Source: JBMOLL01 sp049325415 (lineage in GTDB: Bacteria; Bacteroidota; Bacteroidia; Bacteroidales; GCA-2748055). From it: DNA of 37,869 nucleotides. Within the stretch, counting starts at the first letter, position 1. Every line of letters begins with the position of its first letter. The stretch lies in NCBI GenBank assembly GCA_049325415.1, contig JBMOLL010000119.1, positions 1 through 37,869 of the forward strand. The letters are read 5' to 3'. Below the pieces are notes generated by a model. The model saw only the letters and a program-made list of their open reading frames with translations. It was not told the DNA's origin and ran no database searches. Position numbers and translations under genes: made by a program. This document shows positions 16,263-23,900 of the stretch, piece after piece.

Positions 16263-18863
16263 TCACCTCCCCCGTTCCAGCTCTGTTATTCTTTGTCTGA
16301 GCTGTTCGATCTCTTCCTGTTGCTCCTGGATGGCCTTCAGCAACACCGGGATCATCTCCATATATTTCACACCCTTATAACTCAGGTCAGTCTCTTCGGC
16401 GCGACCGTCCGGACCCGGTCCGGCAGGTTGCCTGACCTCCACCACCAGTTCGGGAAATACCAGTTCGAGTTCCTGGGCAATAAAACCGTACTGGGGAACA
16501 TCGGGCAGACTGTAGCCTTTCGAGGCTGCATCATCACGGAAGTGATAACTCCGGGGCTGTACCTGCATGATCTTCTCCAGCGAAGGTCCGAGAGTCCGGA
16601 CCTCTTCTTTCAGCTTTCCGTCGGAAGCGGCAATCAGGCTCCCGGTATAGGCCAGATTGCCCGAAGCATAAACGGCATAACTTGTTCCGCTGTTTGCATA
16701 ACCGTATACCCCGTAGTTATAGGTACCGGTAAAAGCATAACCGGCTATCCCATAATTATAAGTTCCGTTGTAAGCCCAACCCTGCATACCATACCTGCTA
16801 CCGGAACCGGTGTTCGACGACTGCCCGTATACCCCGGTACTCCCCCCGATACCATAAATGGCGGTTCCCGCGCCTGCAGTGGCATTATGCTGAACATAAA
16901 CAGCATTGGTATAGGAATCGGCCCTGTCCTCCACTACCTTAAGCCTGTATTGGCTCTCGGTAAAATCGTTAATGGATGCAAAACTGTTGATACGAAGAAA
17001 ACCGGAGTCAAATTCACCAAAGAGCAAGGGCCGGTTGGTGTCACTGTTATCAATGTAAAGCCGGTTATTACTGTCCTCATTGTAACCGGCATAGTTACCG
17101 AGAAAGACATTCCCGCTGCCCGAATTGTAATACCCGGCATAATTCCCGATAATCACATTGCCACTGCCTGCATTTCCCTGAGCGGCTGCAGAACTGCCAA
17201 GGATAATATTTTCACTCCCGCTTACCTGGCTTCCTGCACTGTTCCCGATAATCAGGTTATTGAACAGATCGGATCCGGGGCTTCCGGCCTCCCTGCCAAT
17301 AAAAATATTTCCCACACTGTTGGTTACTGAAGCTCCGGCTCCACTTCCGAGAAAAATATTGCTGTTTCCTGTCTTAAAGCTTAATCCCGCTGCCGGACCG
17401 ATAAAGATATTGTGCCCTCCGGAAAATTCGTCCAGACTGTCGCCAACCATGGAACTTCCTGCCTGGTAACCCAGAAAAACATTATGATGTCCATAACGGT
17501 TTGCCTTACCCGATTTATATCCCAGGAACACGTTCATGGAACCCTGACTGGCATTCCAGGCATCCGGATCGTTACGGGTGTTGATCCCGCTTTCGAATCC
17601 CACAAAAGTGTTTACCGGTGTCACCTGCAGATAACTGGAACTCCATCCCTCACCCTGACTTCCGACAGCAAAGCCCTGTCTGTTATCCGAAGTATTGAAC
17701 CGGGTAATCCCCCTGTTCACCCCCATAATATATTCCTTTGGAGACTGCCCTGCCTGGAGCGGATCATAGGTGTTTACGGCAAAGCCCCCCTGAAGACCGA
17801 CAAAACCGGGATCATTTTCCTTGTTGGGAACATAGATCCTTACACTGTCGGGATTGACCACCAGCAGGTCCTGCCCCGGGCCTTTGGCCGATCTGCTGTA
17901 TCCACCAACCGCAAAGCCTCCTTTCGCACCCTTTCCCGGAGCTGTCTCCGGCACGAAAATCCTGACACTGTCTGGTGTCACTCGCAGATATTCCTGCGTC
18001 AGTCCTTTGCCGTTCTTTTTGTATCCCCCTACCGCAAAACCTCCTTTCAGGGCTTTCTGAGGTGCATCCTCGTCTACAAAGACGATCACACCGTCGTTGT
18101 AAACCGCAAATACAGGCACTCCATCCTCTCTCCGGACCTCAAAAAGCGGTTGCCCGGCTGTCAGGTCTTTTCCCTGTACCGTAAGTGCGGAACGATTGGG
18201 GCTGCTGGTGCCGATCCCGACATACTGACCGGTGGAAATTGTGTCACCCGTTCGTTGCCAGCCGGAAGCTGAAACTACGATGTCCGACAGGTTGATGGCA
18301 GTTGGTGTGGGATCTCCGCTCAGGGCAAGCGTCTGACCCGTAAATGACAGGTCCTGCAATTCGTTGGTGGGATCGGTGTCGGCACTTCCCGGCAGCTCAA
18401 CCGAGTTTCCACCCGATATCGTCAAGACGTTACCTTCCAGTGACAGGGACTGGCCCTCAACTCCGGGCCCCCCTGCAGCATAAAGGGCGTATGGTACCGA
18501 AAGTAGCCGGCTTCTTCCCAAATCCGTAATGCCCTCTCCAAAATCCAGCTCAAGTCCGAGTTCAAGCTCTCCTTCAGCCCAGTTTATAGCATCAAAGGAT
18601 CCTGCACTGCCCGAACCGGGAACAGAAGGTTCTCCGATGACAAGAGAAAATAGACCCCTCGAATCTGTAACTACCATATGATCTTCGCTCCAGACAGCCG
18701 TATTGTCCTGGTAAAATGTCAGCCGGACCAGCATATACAAATCGGGCAGAGGGTTTCCCTGCAGATCCCTTGCAACTGCCTGGTAAGTCATTCCTGCAGG
18801 TACCTGGCAGAAGAGTGTCTGCAGGATACAAAGCAAGCCAATGATGAATAGGTTTCTTTTCAT
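16263..18863 (-). CDS. Surface protein with S74 tail-fibre chaperone domain
   Basis: An 866-aa exported protein; the ATG at 18863 gives a signal peptide (MKRNLFIIGLLCILQTLFCQ). The N-terminus has the PAGMTYQAVARDLQGNPL pattern common in Bacteroidota surface proteins. Middle: four degenerate repeats of about 40-45 residues with (G)GFAVG (about 18054 to 17664) and PDSVRI(F/Y)VP. Next come trimeric-autotransporter-like GNVFLGNYAG / NIFLGSGAG head repeats. The C-terminus is a peptidase S74 intramolecular chaperone (SDGKLKEEV from Ser747, PQYGFIAQELELVFPEL), ending in a coiled coil (QEQQEEIEQLRQRITELE). S74 domains trimerise beta-helical fibres and then self-cleave before a Ser. There is no T9SS tail and there are no phage neighbours. 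Confidence 0.85.
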   Translation of the reverse strand: MKRNLFIIGLLCILQTLFCQVPAGMTYQAVARDLQGNPLPDLYMLVRLTFYQDNTAVWSEDHMVVTDSRGLFSLVIGEPSVPGSGSAGSFDAINWAEGELELGLELDFGEGITDLGRSRLLSVPYALYAAGGPGVEGQSLSLEGNVLTISGGNSVELPGSADTDPTNELQDLSFTGQTLALSGDPTPTAINLSDIVVSASGWQRTGDTISTGQYVGIGTSSPNRSALTVQGKDLTAGQPLFEVRREDGVPVFAVYNDGVIVFVDEDAPQKALKGGFAVGGYKKNGKGLTQEYLRVTPDSVRIFVPETAPGKGAKGGFAVGGYSRSAKGPGQDLLVVNPDSVRIYVPNKENDPGFVGLQGGFAVNTYDPLQAGQSPKEYIMGVNRGITRFNTSDNRQGFAVGSQGEGWSSSYLQVTPVNTFVGFESGINTRNDPDAWNASQGSMNVFLGYKSGKANRYGHHNVFLGYQAGSSMVGDSLDEFSGGHNIFIGPAAGLSFKTGNSNIFLGSGAGASVTNSVGNIFIGREAGSPGSDLFNNLIIGNSAGSQVSGSENIILGSSAAAQGNAGSGNVIIGNYAGYYNSGSGNVFLGNYAGYNEDSNNRLYIDNSDTNRPLLFGEFDSGFLRINSFASINDFTESQYRLKVVEDRADSYTNAVYVQHNATAGAGTAIYGIGGSTGVYGQSSNTGSGSRYGMQGWAYNGTYNYGIAGYAFTGTYNYGVYGYANSGTSYAVYASGNLAYTGSLIAASDGKLKEEVRTLGPSLEKIMQVQPRSYHFRDDAASKGYSLPDVPQYGFIAQELELVFPELVVEVRQPAGPGPDGRAEETDLSYKGVKYMEMIPVLLKAIQEQQEEIEQLRQRITELERGR

Positions 18864-19071
18864 ACTGTATAATTTAAACAGGCTGGCAGGAGATACCTGC
18901 CGGCAGTGCAATACCATTTCGTTAAAATAAAACGGAATATATTTAACGTGAACAAGTTACAGGCATAAAAGGAAATAGCCTTTCACTCCGGGGGTTTTTA
19001 ACTTTTTTTTATGATAATAGAAAAACCTGCTTATCGTGCAGCAAAATAAAAAATCGTTTCTGGGAAATGAT

Positions 19072-19118
19072 TCAAGTCAAATATCCTGAAGGCGAACATG
19101 CACTTTCATTTGACTTGA
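19072..19118. repeat. Perfect 11-bp inverted repeat upstream of the HWPGA gene
   Basis: TCAAGTCAAAT (19072-19082) is the exact complement of ATTTGACTTGA (19108-19118), with a 25-nt loop. The right arm overlaps the -33 TTTG at 19109-19112, so a protein bound there, perhaps with DNA looping, could control the gene; alternatively it is a hairpin. Confidence 0.65.
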
Positions 19119-19140
19119 CCTGGTGAATAAGTTATCTTTC
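19109..19140 (+). promoter_or_regulatory. Promoter of the HWPGA membrane protein gene
   Basis: TTTG (19109-19112), a 20-nt spacer, then TATCTTTC (19133-19140), one mismatch from TAnnTTTG. The expected transcript start is at about 19145, leaving a leader of some 22 nt before the ATG at 19167. Confidence 0.6.
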
Positions 19141-19166
19141 CCTATTGGATTATAAAAGCAGGAAAA

Positions 19167-19526
19167 ATGAAGAAAACAGCACTGATCTTTGCCGTTATTG
19201 CCGTCAGCATCTTCTTGCTCGGCATACTTTTCAAGTTGCTACACTGGCCCGGAACAAGGATTATCCTTATTTACGGCACCCTCTTCAACCTGGTGATTTC
19301 TTTGCCTGTTATTGCTGCCTATCTGTTTTCGAAAGGCTCCTCACTTGGAAAAACATTTGCTTTTGGTGCCGTATCTGCCTTTGTGTGGATCGCCGGGATC
19401 TTTTTTAAACTGATGCACTGGCCCGGAGCAAGCATTTTGCTGGTCGTCGGAACAGCCATGCTGATCATTTCCATGATCATGTGTGCGATCAATGAGATGA
19501 AAAAAGAAGCGAAAGCTGCTGGCTGA
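19167..19526 (+). CDS. Small GldL-related membrane protein with two HWPG motifs
   Basis: A 119-aa inner-membrane protein made of two tandem helical hairpins. Each half has the GldL-type signature: LFKLLHWPGT at 21-30 and FFKLMHWPGAS at 79-89. It corresponds to residues 83-200 of the PadR-linked fusion at 5687-6970 but lacks the HAAS-like and GldM-like parts. The glutamate that follows HWPGA in the second helix of motor GldL is absent (IILIYGTLFNLVISL and LLVVGTAMLIISM). It stands alone, with its own promoter and an upstream inverted repeat, convergent with pfkA. The function is unknown. Confidence 0.75.
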   Translation: MKKTALIFAVIAVSIFLLGILFKLLHWPGTRIILIYGTLFNLVISLPVIAAYLFSKGSSLGKTFAFGAVSAFVWIAGIFFKLMHWPGASILLVVGTAMLIISMIMCAINEMKKEAKAAG

Positions 19527-19550
19527 TCTATCGGGTATTAGGATACTCCT

Positions 19551-20690
19551 TTAATCCCCGAAACTGGTCCCAACATTTCTGGCACTGAGCACCAGCGGGT
19601 GATCCCGGGGAACATAATTGACCTTTCCGGCCACTTCTTCCAGCGGTACGGCGCAGGTTTCCGTTCCTTTTACCCCGACCATGATCCCGAACTGCTCCTG
19701 CTGGATAAATTCCACGGCTTTGGTTCCCAGTCGTGTAGCCAGTAACCTGTCGGCCGCCGATGGGGTACCTCCTCTTTGCAGATGACCCAGAATGGTCAGG
19801 CGGGTCTCCAGACGGGTGATCTTCGCCAGTTCCTCCACGAGGGTAATGGTGGAACCTCTGTATTGTGAGTCCAGCTCCTTGATCTGAGTCTTCAGGGTCT
19901 TTTTCTCCTCTCCCTCAGCTCCCTCCAGCTTTTTCTCCAGCCGGGCTATCTTCTCGGCCCCTGTTTTGGTAATGGCTCCTTCGGCAACGGCCACGATGCT
20001 GAAGCGCTTGCCCTTATTCACCCGGTCGAGGATGCTTTCGGCCAGCTTGTCGATGGTATAGGGGATCTCCGGGATAAGGATGGCATCGGCACCGCCGGCC
20101 AGACCGGCACCAAGAGCCAGCCAGCCCACCTTATGTCCCATGATCTCCACAAAGATGATCCGGTGGTGACTGGAAGCCGTGCTGTGCAGCCGGTCGATGG
20201 CATCCACCGCAATTCCAAGGGCCGTATCAAATCCGAAAGTCATATCGGTACCAACAATATCATTATCAATTGTTTTAGGAAGGGTGATAATGTTGAGTCC
20301 CTTCTGTGCCAGCCGGTAGGCATTCTTAAGGGTTCCTCCTCCTCCCAGACAGACCAGCACATCAAGGTGGTTCTTGTAATAGTTTTCAACGATCACGTCG
20401 GTCATGTCGACAACCTTCCCACCCATCGGCATCTTGTGGGGCTTGTCGCGGCTCGTTCCCAGGATGGTCCCTCCCAGTGTGAGGATACCGGAAAGCATAC
20501 CGTTATCCAGCCTGACCGTCCGGTTTTCCATCATTCCACGAAAGCCGTCGCGGAAACCGATCACCTGCATGGAACCGTCATGGGCCGCCGATTTGCCGAT
20601 ACCCCGGATTGCGGCATTCAGTCCGGGCGTATCCCCTCCCGAGGTGAGGACCCCGATATGGCCAGAGCGCTTTTGTTTTTTCATTGCCAT
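19551..20690 (-). CDS. pfkA: 6-phosphofructokinase
   Basis: A 379-aa glycolytic enzyme that phosphorylates fructose 6-phosphate. The family motifs are clear: GVLTSGGDTPGLNAAIRG at the N-terminus, GGTILGTSR, CLGGGGTLKNA, PKTIDNDIVGTD, FVEIMGHKVGWLAL and LGHLQRGGTPSAADR. Gly at the fourth position of GGGGT is the usual ATP signature, where Asp marks PPi enzymes. The Lys of PKTIDND is shared with PPi-type and group III actinobacterial ATP enzymes, so donor preference is not fully settled. A Lys/Glu-rich insertion (about 235-270, KIARLEKKLEGAEGEEKKTL) is predicted to be a helical protrusion. MAMKK offers two ATGs (20690, 20684). Confidence 0.93.
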   Translation of the reverse strand: MAMKKQKRSGHIGVLTSGGDTPGLNAAIRGIGKSAAHDGSMQVIGFRDGFRGMMENRTVRLDNGMLSGILTLGGTILGTSRDKPHKMPMGGKVVDMTDVIVENYYKNHLDVLVCLGGGGTLKNAYRLAQKGLNIITLPKTIDNDIVGTDMTFGFDTALGIAVDAIDRLHSTASSHHRIIFVEIMGHKVGWLALGAGLAGGADAILIPEIPYTIDKLAESILDRVNKGKRFSIVAVAEGAITKTGAEKIARLEKKLEGAEGEEKKTLKTQIKELDSQYRGSTITLVEELAKITRLETRLTILGHLQRGGTPSAADRLLATRLGTKAVEFIQQEQFGIMVGVKGTETCAVPLEEVAGKVNYVPRDHPLVLSARNVGTSFGD

Positions 20691-20767
20691 TCAGTTTTAC
20701 AATGAGCAAGGTACAAAATATACGGGAGGATCTCCAATTTCCATCAGCTTCACATGCATTACCGGTT

Positions 20768-20814
20768 TAAAAACGAACCCCCGCGCCTTTCTTTCGGACG
20801 AGGAGGCGCAGGGG
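20768..20814 (-). terminator. Terminator of the DUF4382 lipoprotein gene
   Basis: On the minus strand CCCCTGCGCC pairs with GGCGCGGGGG over a 17-nt loop (plus-strand arms 20805-20814 and 20778-20787), followed by TTCGTTTTTA. A strong GC-rich stem and T run just beyond the stop at 20877. Confidence 0.75.
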
Positions 20815-20876
20815 TGGTATACCGCATTTTCTGCCGGGGGATATTCACGGCTGAACTGCAGCCGGAAAAGACCCGG

Positions 20877-21710
20877 CTATTCCTTCGGAGTAAGCTCAAA
20901 ATCCAGTGTAAGCCGGTTTCCGGCAGTTACACTGACATTTTCGTAATGTACCGTATCGTAATTCTCCGCCGTGGCAAATACGCTCCAGGAACCGGCCGGG
21001 ATTCCCGGCAGGGCATAATAACCCGCACTGTCCGACTGGGTCGAAGCAAGGGTGGTATCCCGGGCAACCCACACACTGGCACCGGCAAGGGGATCGCTGG
21101 TCAGACTGCTGCTCACCGTTCCGGCAATCGTACCTGCAGTGCTGGTATTTACAGCCCGGATCACCGGCTTGAATGAAAAACCTTTTATTCCGGCAGGCGT
21201 CAGCCAGTTTCCTTTCAGGATGAAGGATTTATCCAGGTTAAAATCAAGCAGGAGCTCGGAAGTGAGTCCGCCGGTAATCTCAACGGCAGGACTGATAAAT
21301 ACCTTGATCCCGGTCTGTTCGCCGCCCGGCACTTTCAGATCAAAAGTCTCTCCGCCAATAATACTCAGAGATGCATCGGAAACGTAGATCCGGACGAGAT
21401 CATAGGTTCCGGGTTCAAGCTCCGCTTCGGCGAGATCGTCGGTGATCCCGTTACGGAGATCAAGAAGATTCACAGTCACGGTGTCTTCCATGACCGTTTT
21501 AAAGACCGCATCCGAACTGTCGGAGACCATTCTGACTTCCACTTTGGTTATAGTAACCGTTGCCTCATCAATGTACTCAATAGGAAACGGAGCATCGGTT
21601 ACAAGCACCTTAAGCGTCCCGGTATGATCATTCGTATTCTTGGTACAACCTGCAAGCAGCGCCATCATTCCTGCTGCAAAAAGCAGCATGCTCATTCTTT
21701 TAGCTTTCAT
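20877..21710 (-). CDS. DUF4382 lipoprotein with carboxypeptidase-regulatory-like domain
   Basis: A 277-aa envelope lipoprotein with lipobox LLAGC (Cys22). Residues about 30-185 match DUF4382: GTLKVLVTDAPFPIEYIDEA, then TKVEVRM, LLDLRNG and LEPGTYDLVRIYV. Residues about 192-277 form a CarboxypepD_reg-like beta-sandwich (AGTIAGTVSS, LAGASVWV, SAGYYALPGIPAGSWSVFA, LTLDFELTPKE). DUF4382 proteins are common and uncharacterised. It is transcribed alone, with its own terminator. A perfect palindrome lies about 75 bp upstream. Confidence 0.85.
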   Translation of the reverse strand: MKAKRMSMLLFAAGMMALLAGCTKNTNDHTGTLKVLVTDAPFPIEYIDEATVTITKVEVRMVSDSSDAVFKTVMEDTVTVNLLDLRNGITDDLAEAELEPGTYDLVRIYVSDASLSIIGGETFDLKVPGGEQTGIKVFISPAVEITGGLTSELLLDFNLDKSFILKGNWLTPAGIKGFSFKPVIRAVNTSTAGTIAGTVSSSLTSDPLAGASVWVARDTTLASTQSDSAGYYALPGIPAGSWSVFATAENYDTVHYENVSVTAGNRLTLDFELTPKE

Positions 21711-21785
21711 AGTTCTAAGTTTAATCCTTAATAGAAATAGAACGGTAAAACGCTGTAACGGGTTGCGCAGTGACGCTGATTTCTT

Positions 21786-21797
21786 CCTGTTAACAGG
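21786..21797. promoter_or_regulatory. 12-bp perfect palindrome, possible operator
   Basis: CCTGTTAACAGG lies between the divergent DUF4382 and Crp/Fnr genes, about 75 bp from the former and 180 bp from the latter. The near-consensus symmetry suggests a binding site for a dimeric regulator, but no regulator can be named from the site. The rest of the 269-bp gap shows only a small AAGGT-n5-ACCTT repeat near 21870. Confidence 0.35.
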
Positions 21798-21979
21798 TCA
21801 TTTTAACAACTCCATGGTCGTCATTCAGTCCTGAACCGGCAGGGGCAAAAAAGATATTTATGCCTGTAAATTAAGGTGTTGTACCTTATGAAAACCCGGA
21901 ATCCCTGACCGGTTGCTTTAGTCTTAAGCCTGAACAGAATCCCAAATAAACCGCAAAAACATTAAATTAGCACCTTATC

Positions 21980-22540
21980 ATGGACAACTTATTACGATAT
22001 ATCCGTCGTTTTGTCCCCCTGGACGAACAGGCAACCGCCCTGATCAGGCAGTACGCCAGGGAAGAGTTCTATCAAAAAAGGGAACTGATCCTGCGTCCCG
22101 GACGCTATTGCGACAGGATCTGGTTTATATCCTCCGGGATGGTCAGAAAGTACTATCTCCTCGACGGGCAGGAAATTACTACCTGGATCCACACGGAGAA
22201 CGAGATCCTTACCTCCCTCAACAGCTATTTTCATCAGGAGGTTTCTGATGAATATCTGGAAGCCTGTGAGCCTGTAAAGCTGGTAAGTATCTCCCGGGAT
22301 AACAGCAGCTACCTGGCTGAAAATCCATCTGTTCTGCAGTTCACCACCCTGATGATGGGCGAACATTTCGCCCGCCTCGACGCCAACAGCCGGGAATTCA
22401 GTCAGCTCGATGCGCAGTCGAAATACAACTTCCTTCGCAAAACAGCTCCTGAAATGATGAAACGGGCCAGCCTTGGGCACATCGCCTCAATCATGGGTAT
22501 TCATCCATCCACCCTCAGCCGCCTGCGGCGCAAAGTGTGA
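21980..22540 (+). CDS. Crp/Fnr family transcriptional regulator
   Basis: A 186-aa regulator with an N-terminal cNMP-binding-type beta-barrel (KRELILRPGRYCDRIWFISSGMVRKYYL) and a C-terminal helix-turn-helix (SLGHIASIMGIHPSTLSRLRRK, about 163-185). No Cys cluster for an FNR-type [4Fe-4S] centre is seen, and the classical cAMP-binding RxS residues are not evident, so the ligand is unknown. This short form is abundant in Bacteroidota. An FNR-like palindrome starts 4 bp after its stop, in front of the alpha/beta hydrolase gene, which is the obvious candidate target. Confidence 0.92.
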   Translation: MDNLLRYIRRFVPLDEQATALIRQYAREEFYQKRELILRPGRYCDRIWFISSGMVRKYYLLDGQEITTWIHTENEILTSLNSYFHQEVSDEYLEACEPVKLVSISRDNSSYLAENPSVLQFTTLMMGEHFARLDANSREFSQLDAQSKYNFLRKTAPEMMKRASLGHIASIMGIHPSTLSRLRRKV

Positions 22541-22543
22541 TTT

Positions 22544-22559
22544 TTTGACCCAGGTCAAA
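22544..22559. promoter_or_regulatory. FNR/CRP-type palindrome TTTGACC-n2-GGTCAAA
   Basis: A perfect 7-bp inverted repeat that fits the TTGAY-N4-RTCAA spacing of Crp/Fnr operators. A TACTTTG box at 22582-22588 predicts a transcript start near 22593, which puts the palindrome centre at about -41.5, the classical class II activator position. The start site is inferred. Confidence 0.6.
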
Positions 22560-22597
22560 TAAAATCATCCTGATTCCGGCCTACTTTGCAGAAAAAA

Positions 22598-23452
22598 ATG
22601 ACTGCACCAATTTACCGTTCGGAAGAAGGCCGGAAGCTCCTCCTCAGCTATTACTCCTCATTGCTTGCAAAATGGGCCGTTCCGGCGGAAGAAAAAATTC
22701 TGCCCACTTCTTTCGGCCCGGGCTTCGCGCTATGCAGCGGCAGCATGCATGCCCCTGCACTTATCCTCCTTCATGGTTCAAGTTCCAATTCGGCCATGTG
22801 GATGGAGGAAGCGGCGATCCTCTCAAAACACTTCCGGGTTTGCTGCATCGACCTTCCTGGTGAATGCGGGAAGAGCAGCATGAACAGACTGGCCTGGACA
22901 GGCGGGCAACATAGTATCTGGCTGGCCGAAGTTCTCGATGGACTGGGTATTCAAAAAACCTTCCTTGCCGGTTGCTCCACGGGAGGATGGATCAGTCTTG
23001 ACTTTGCCCTCAGTTACCCCGAAAGGACCTCCGGGGTGGCCCTGCTGGCTCCGGCAGGACTGGTGCAGGTTCGTTTATCCACGCTTATCCGGGTACTCAG
23101 TCTTTCTCTTACTGGAAGATACGGGATACGCAGGATCGAAAAGATGGTGTATGGATCCTTTGATGGTCCTCCGGAGGTGAATGAATTTGCCGGGCTTGTA
23201 AGAGAGCATTTTATACCCCGAAACGAAGCGCTGCCCCTGTTCTCCGATGAACAACTTGGAAAGTTAAGCACTCCGCTCTGCTATTTTGGTGGTGCACAGG
23301 ATTGCTTTTACGACAGCGATCGTGCAGGAAAAAGACTTGGAAAACTGCTGCCTGCGGCGGAGGTAAATATACTTGAGGGACGAGGGCATATTCTTACAGG
23401 ACTGGCGGAGGAACTCCAGGATTTCTTTCTCAGATACAGCCATGACAGCTAA
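22598..23452 (+). CDS. Alpha/beta hydrolase
   Basis: A 284-aa cytoplasmic hydrolase with the full catalytic apparatus: oxyanion-loop HGSSSNSAMW at 59-68, nucleophile elbow GCSTGG (Ser127), acid Asp235 in GGAQDCFYD and His264 in GRGHIL. The elbow lacks the usual G-x-S-x-G Gly just before x-Ser in some esterases but fits the superfamily. The ATG at 22598 is preferred to the TTG at 22586. The product could be an esterase, lactonase or dehalogenase relative; the substrate is not readable. It is probably activated by the Crp/Fnr protein upstream and overlaps the next gene by 11 bp. Confidence 0.9.
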   Translation: MTAPIYRSEEGRKLLLSYYSSLLAKWAVPAEEKILPTSFGPGFALCSGSMHAPALILLHGSSSNSAMWMEEAAILSKHFRVCCIDLPGECGKSSMNRLAWTGGQHSIWLAEVLDGLGIQKTFLAGCSTGGWISLDFALSYPERTSGVALLAPAGLVQVRLSTLIRVLSLSLTGRYGIRRIEKMVYGSFDGPPEVNEFAGLVREHFIPRNEALPLFSDEQLGKLSTPLCYFGGAQDCFYDSDRAGKRLGKLLPAAEVNILEGRGHILTGLAEELQDFFLRYSHDS

Positions 23453-23759
23453 AGGATTCAGCGGGGAACTGGGGGCCATGATCAGCCGGGCGAGGACCGG
23501 CCGGCCGGCCGACGTCGATTACCTGATGTCGGGACTGACCGGCCCGGTATGCTTTGCCATGACCCGGTATGTCGATTATGCACTCGGACTGGTCAGTACC
23601 GCTGCAGGTATACGCCGGATCGAATACTACCTTTTCCACGGTACCCCCATCCAGCGAAACTACGCCTCCCTGTTTTTCAACCGGAGAGGCGACTGGAAAG
23701 TGGTTAAGGAGGCTTTCGACCGGGGGCTGATCGATGAAATACAGGCTTTCGCCAGGTAA
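23442..23759 (+). CDS. Conserved hypothetical protein
   Basis: A 105-aa soluble protein starting MTAKGFSGEL, overlapping the hydrolase gene by 11 bp in another frame, so probably translated by reinitiation. The frame is open back to 23373 but the overlapping stretch has no independent character. The C-terminus YYLFHGTPIQRNYASLFFNR, then VVKEAFDRGLIDEIQAF, is a pattern I recall from uncharacterised Bacteroidota proteins. It is predicted all-helical with no catalytic motif. Third gene of the crp-hydrolase cluster. Confidence 0.75.
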   Translation: MTAKGFSGELGAMISRARTGRPADVDYLMSGLTGPVCFAMTRYVDYALGLVSTAAGIRRIEYYLFHGTPIQRNYASLFFNRRGDWKVVKEAFDRGLIDEIQAFAR

Positions 23760-23900
23760 GCTTCCGTACCAAAAGGCGGGTAAAAACCGTTCCGGGGCCA
23801 AAAGAATGCCCGTTCCCGGTAACTATTCATGGCGACTTTTCGTAACCTTGCACAGATATTGAGCAGACCTGTGCGCAGGCAGAAAAGAACAATTCAGAAA

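Larger units (their letters stand above)
18864..19166. other. Intergenic region between divergent genes
   Basis: 303 bp without a gene. It holds the upstream DNA of the S74 gene (leftward) and the promoter and 11-bp inverted repeat of the HWPGA gene (rightward), both annotated separately. On the minus strand, TTATTTTAA near 18926-18934 is a weak -7 candidate for the S74 gene. Confidence 0.6.

Noticed and set aside
17412..18272. 286-aa plus-strand frame within the S74 gene
   Set aside because: Antisense to repeat-coding DNA; low-complexity composition and no recognisable domain.
16263..18863. Prophage remnant (S74 tail fibre)
   Set aside because: No capsid, portal, terminase, lysis or integrase gene nearby, and the protein has a signal peptide.
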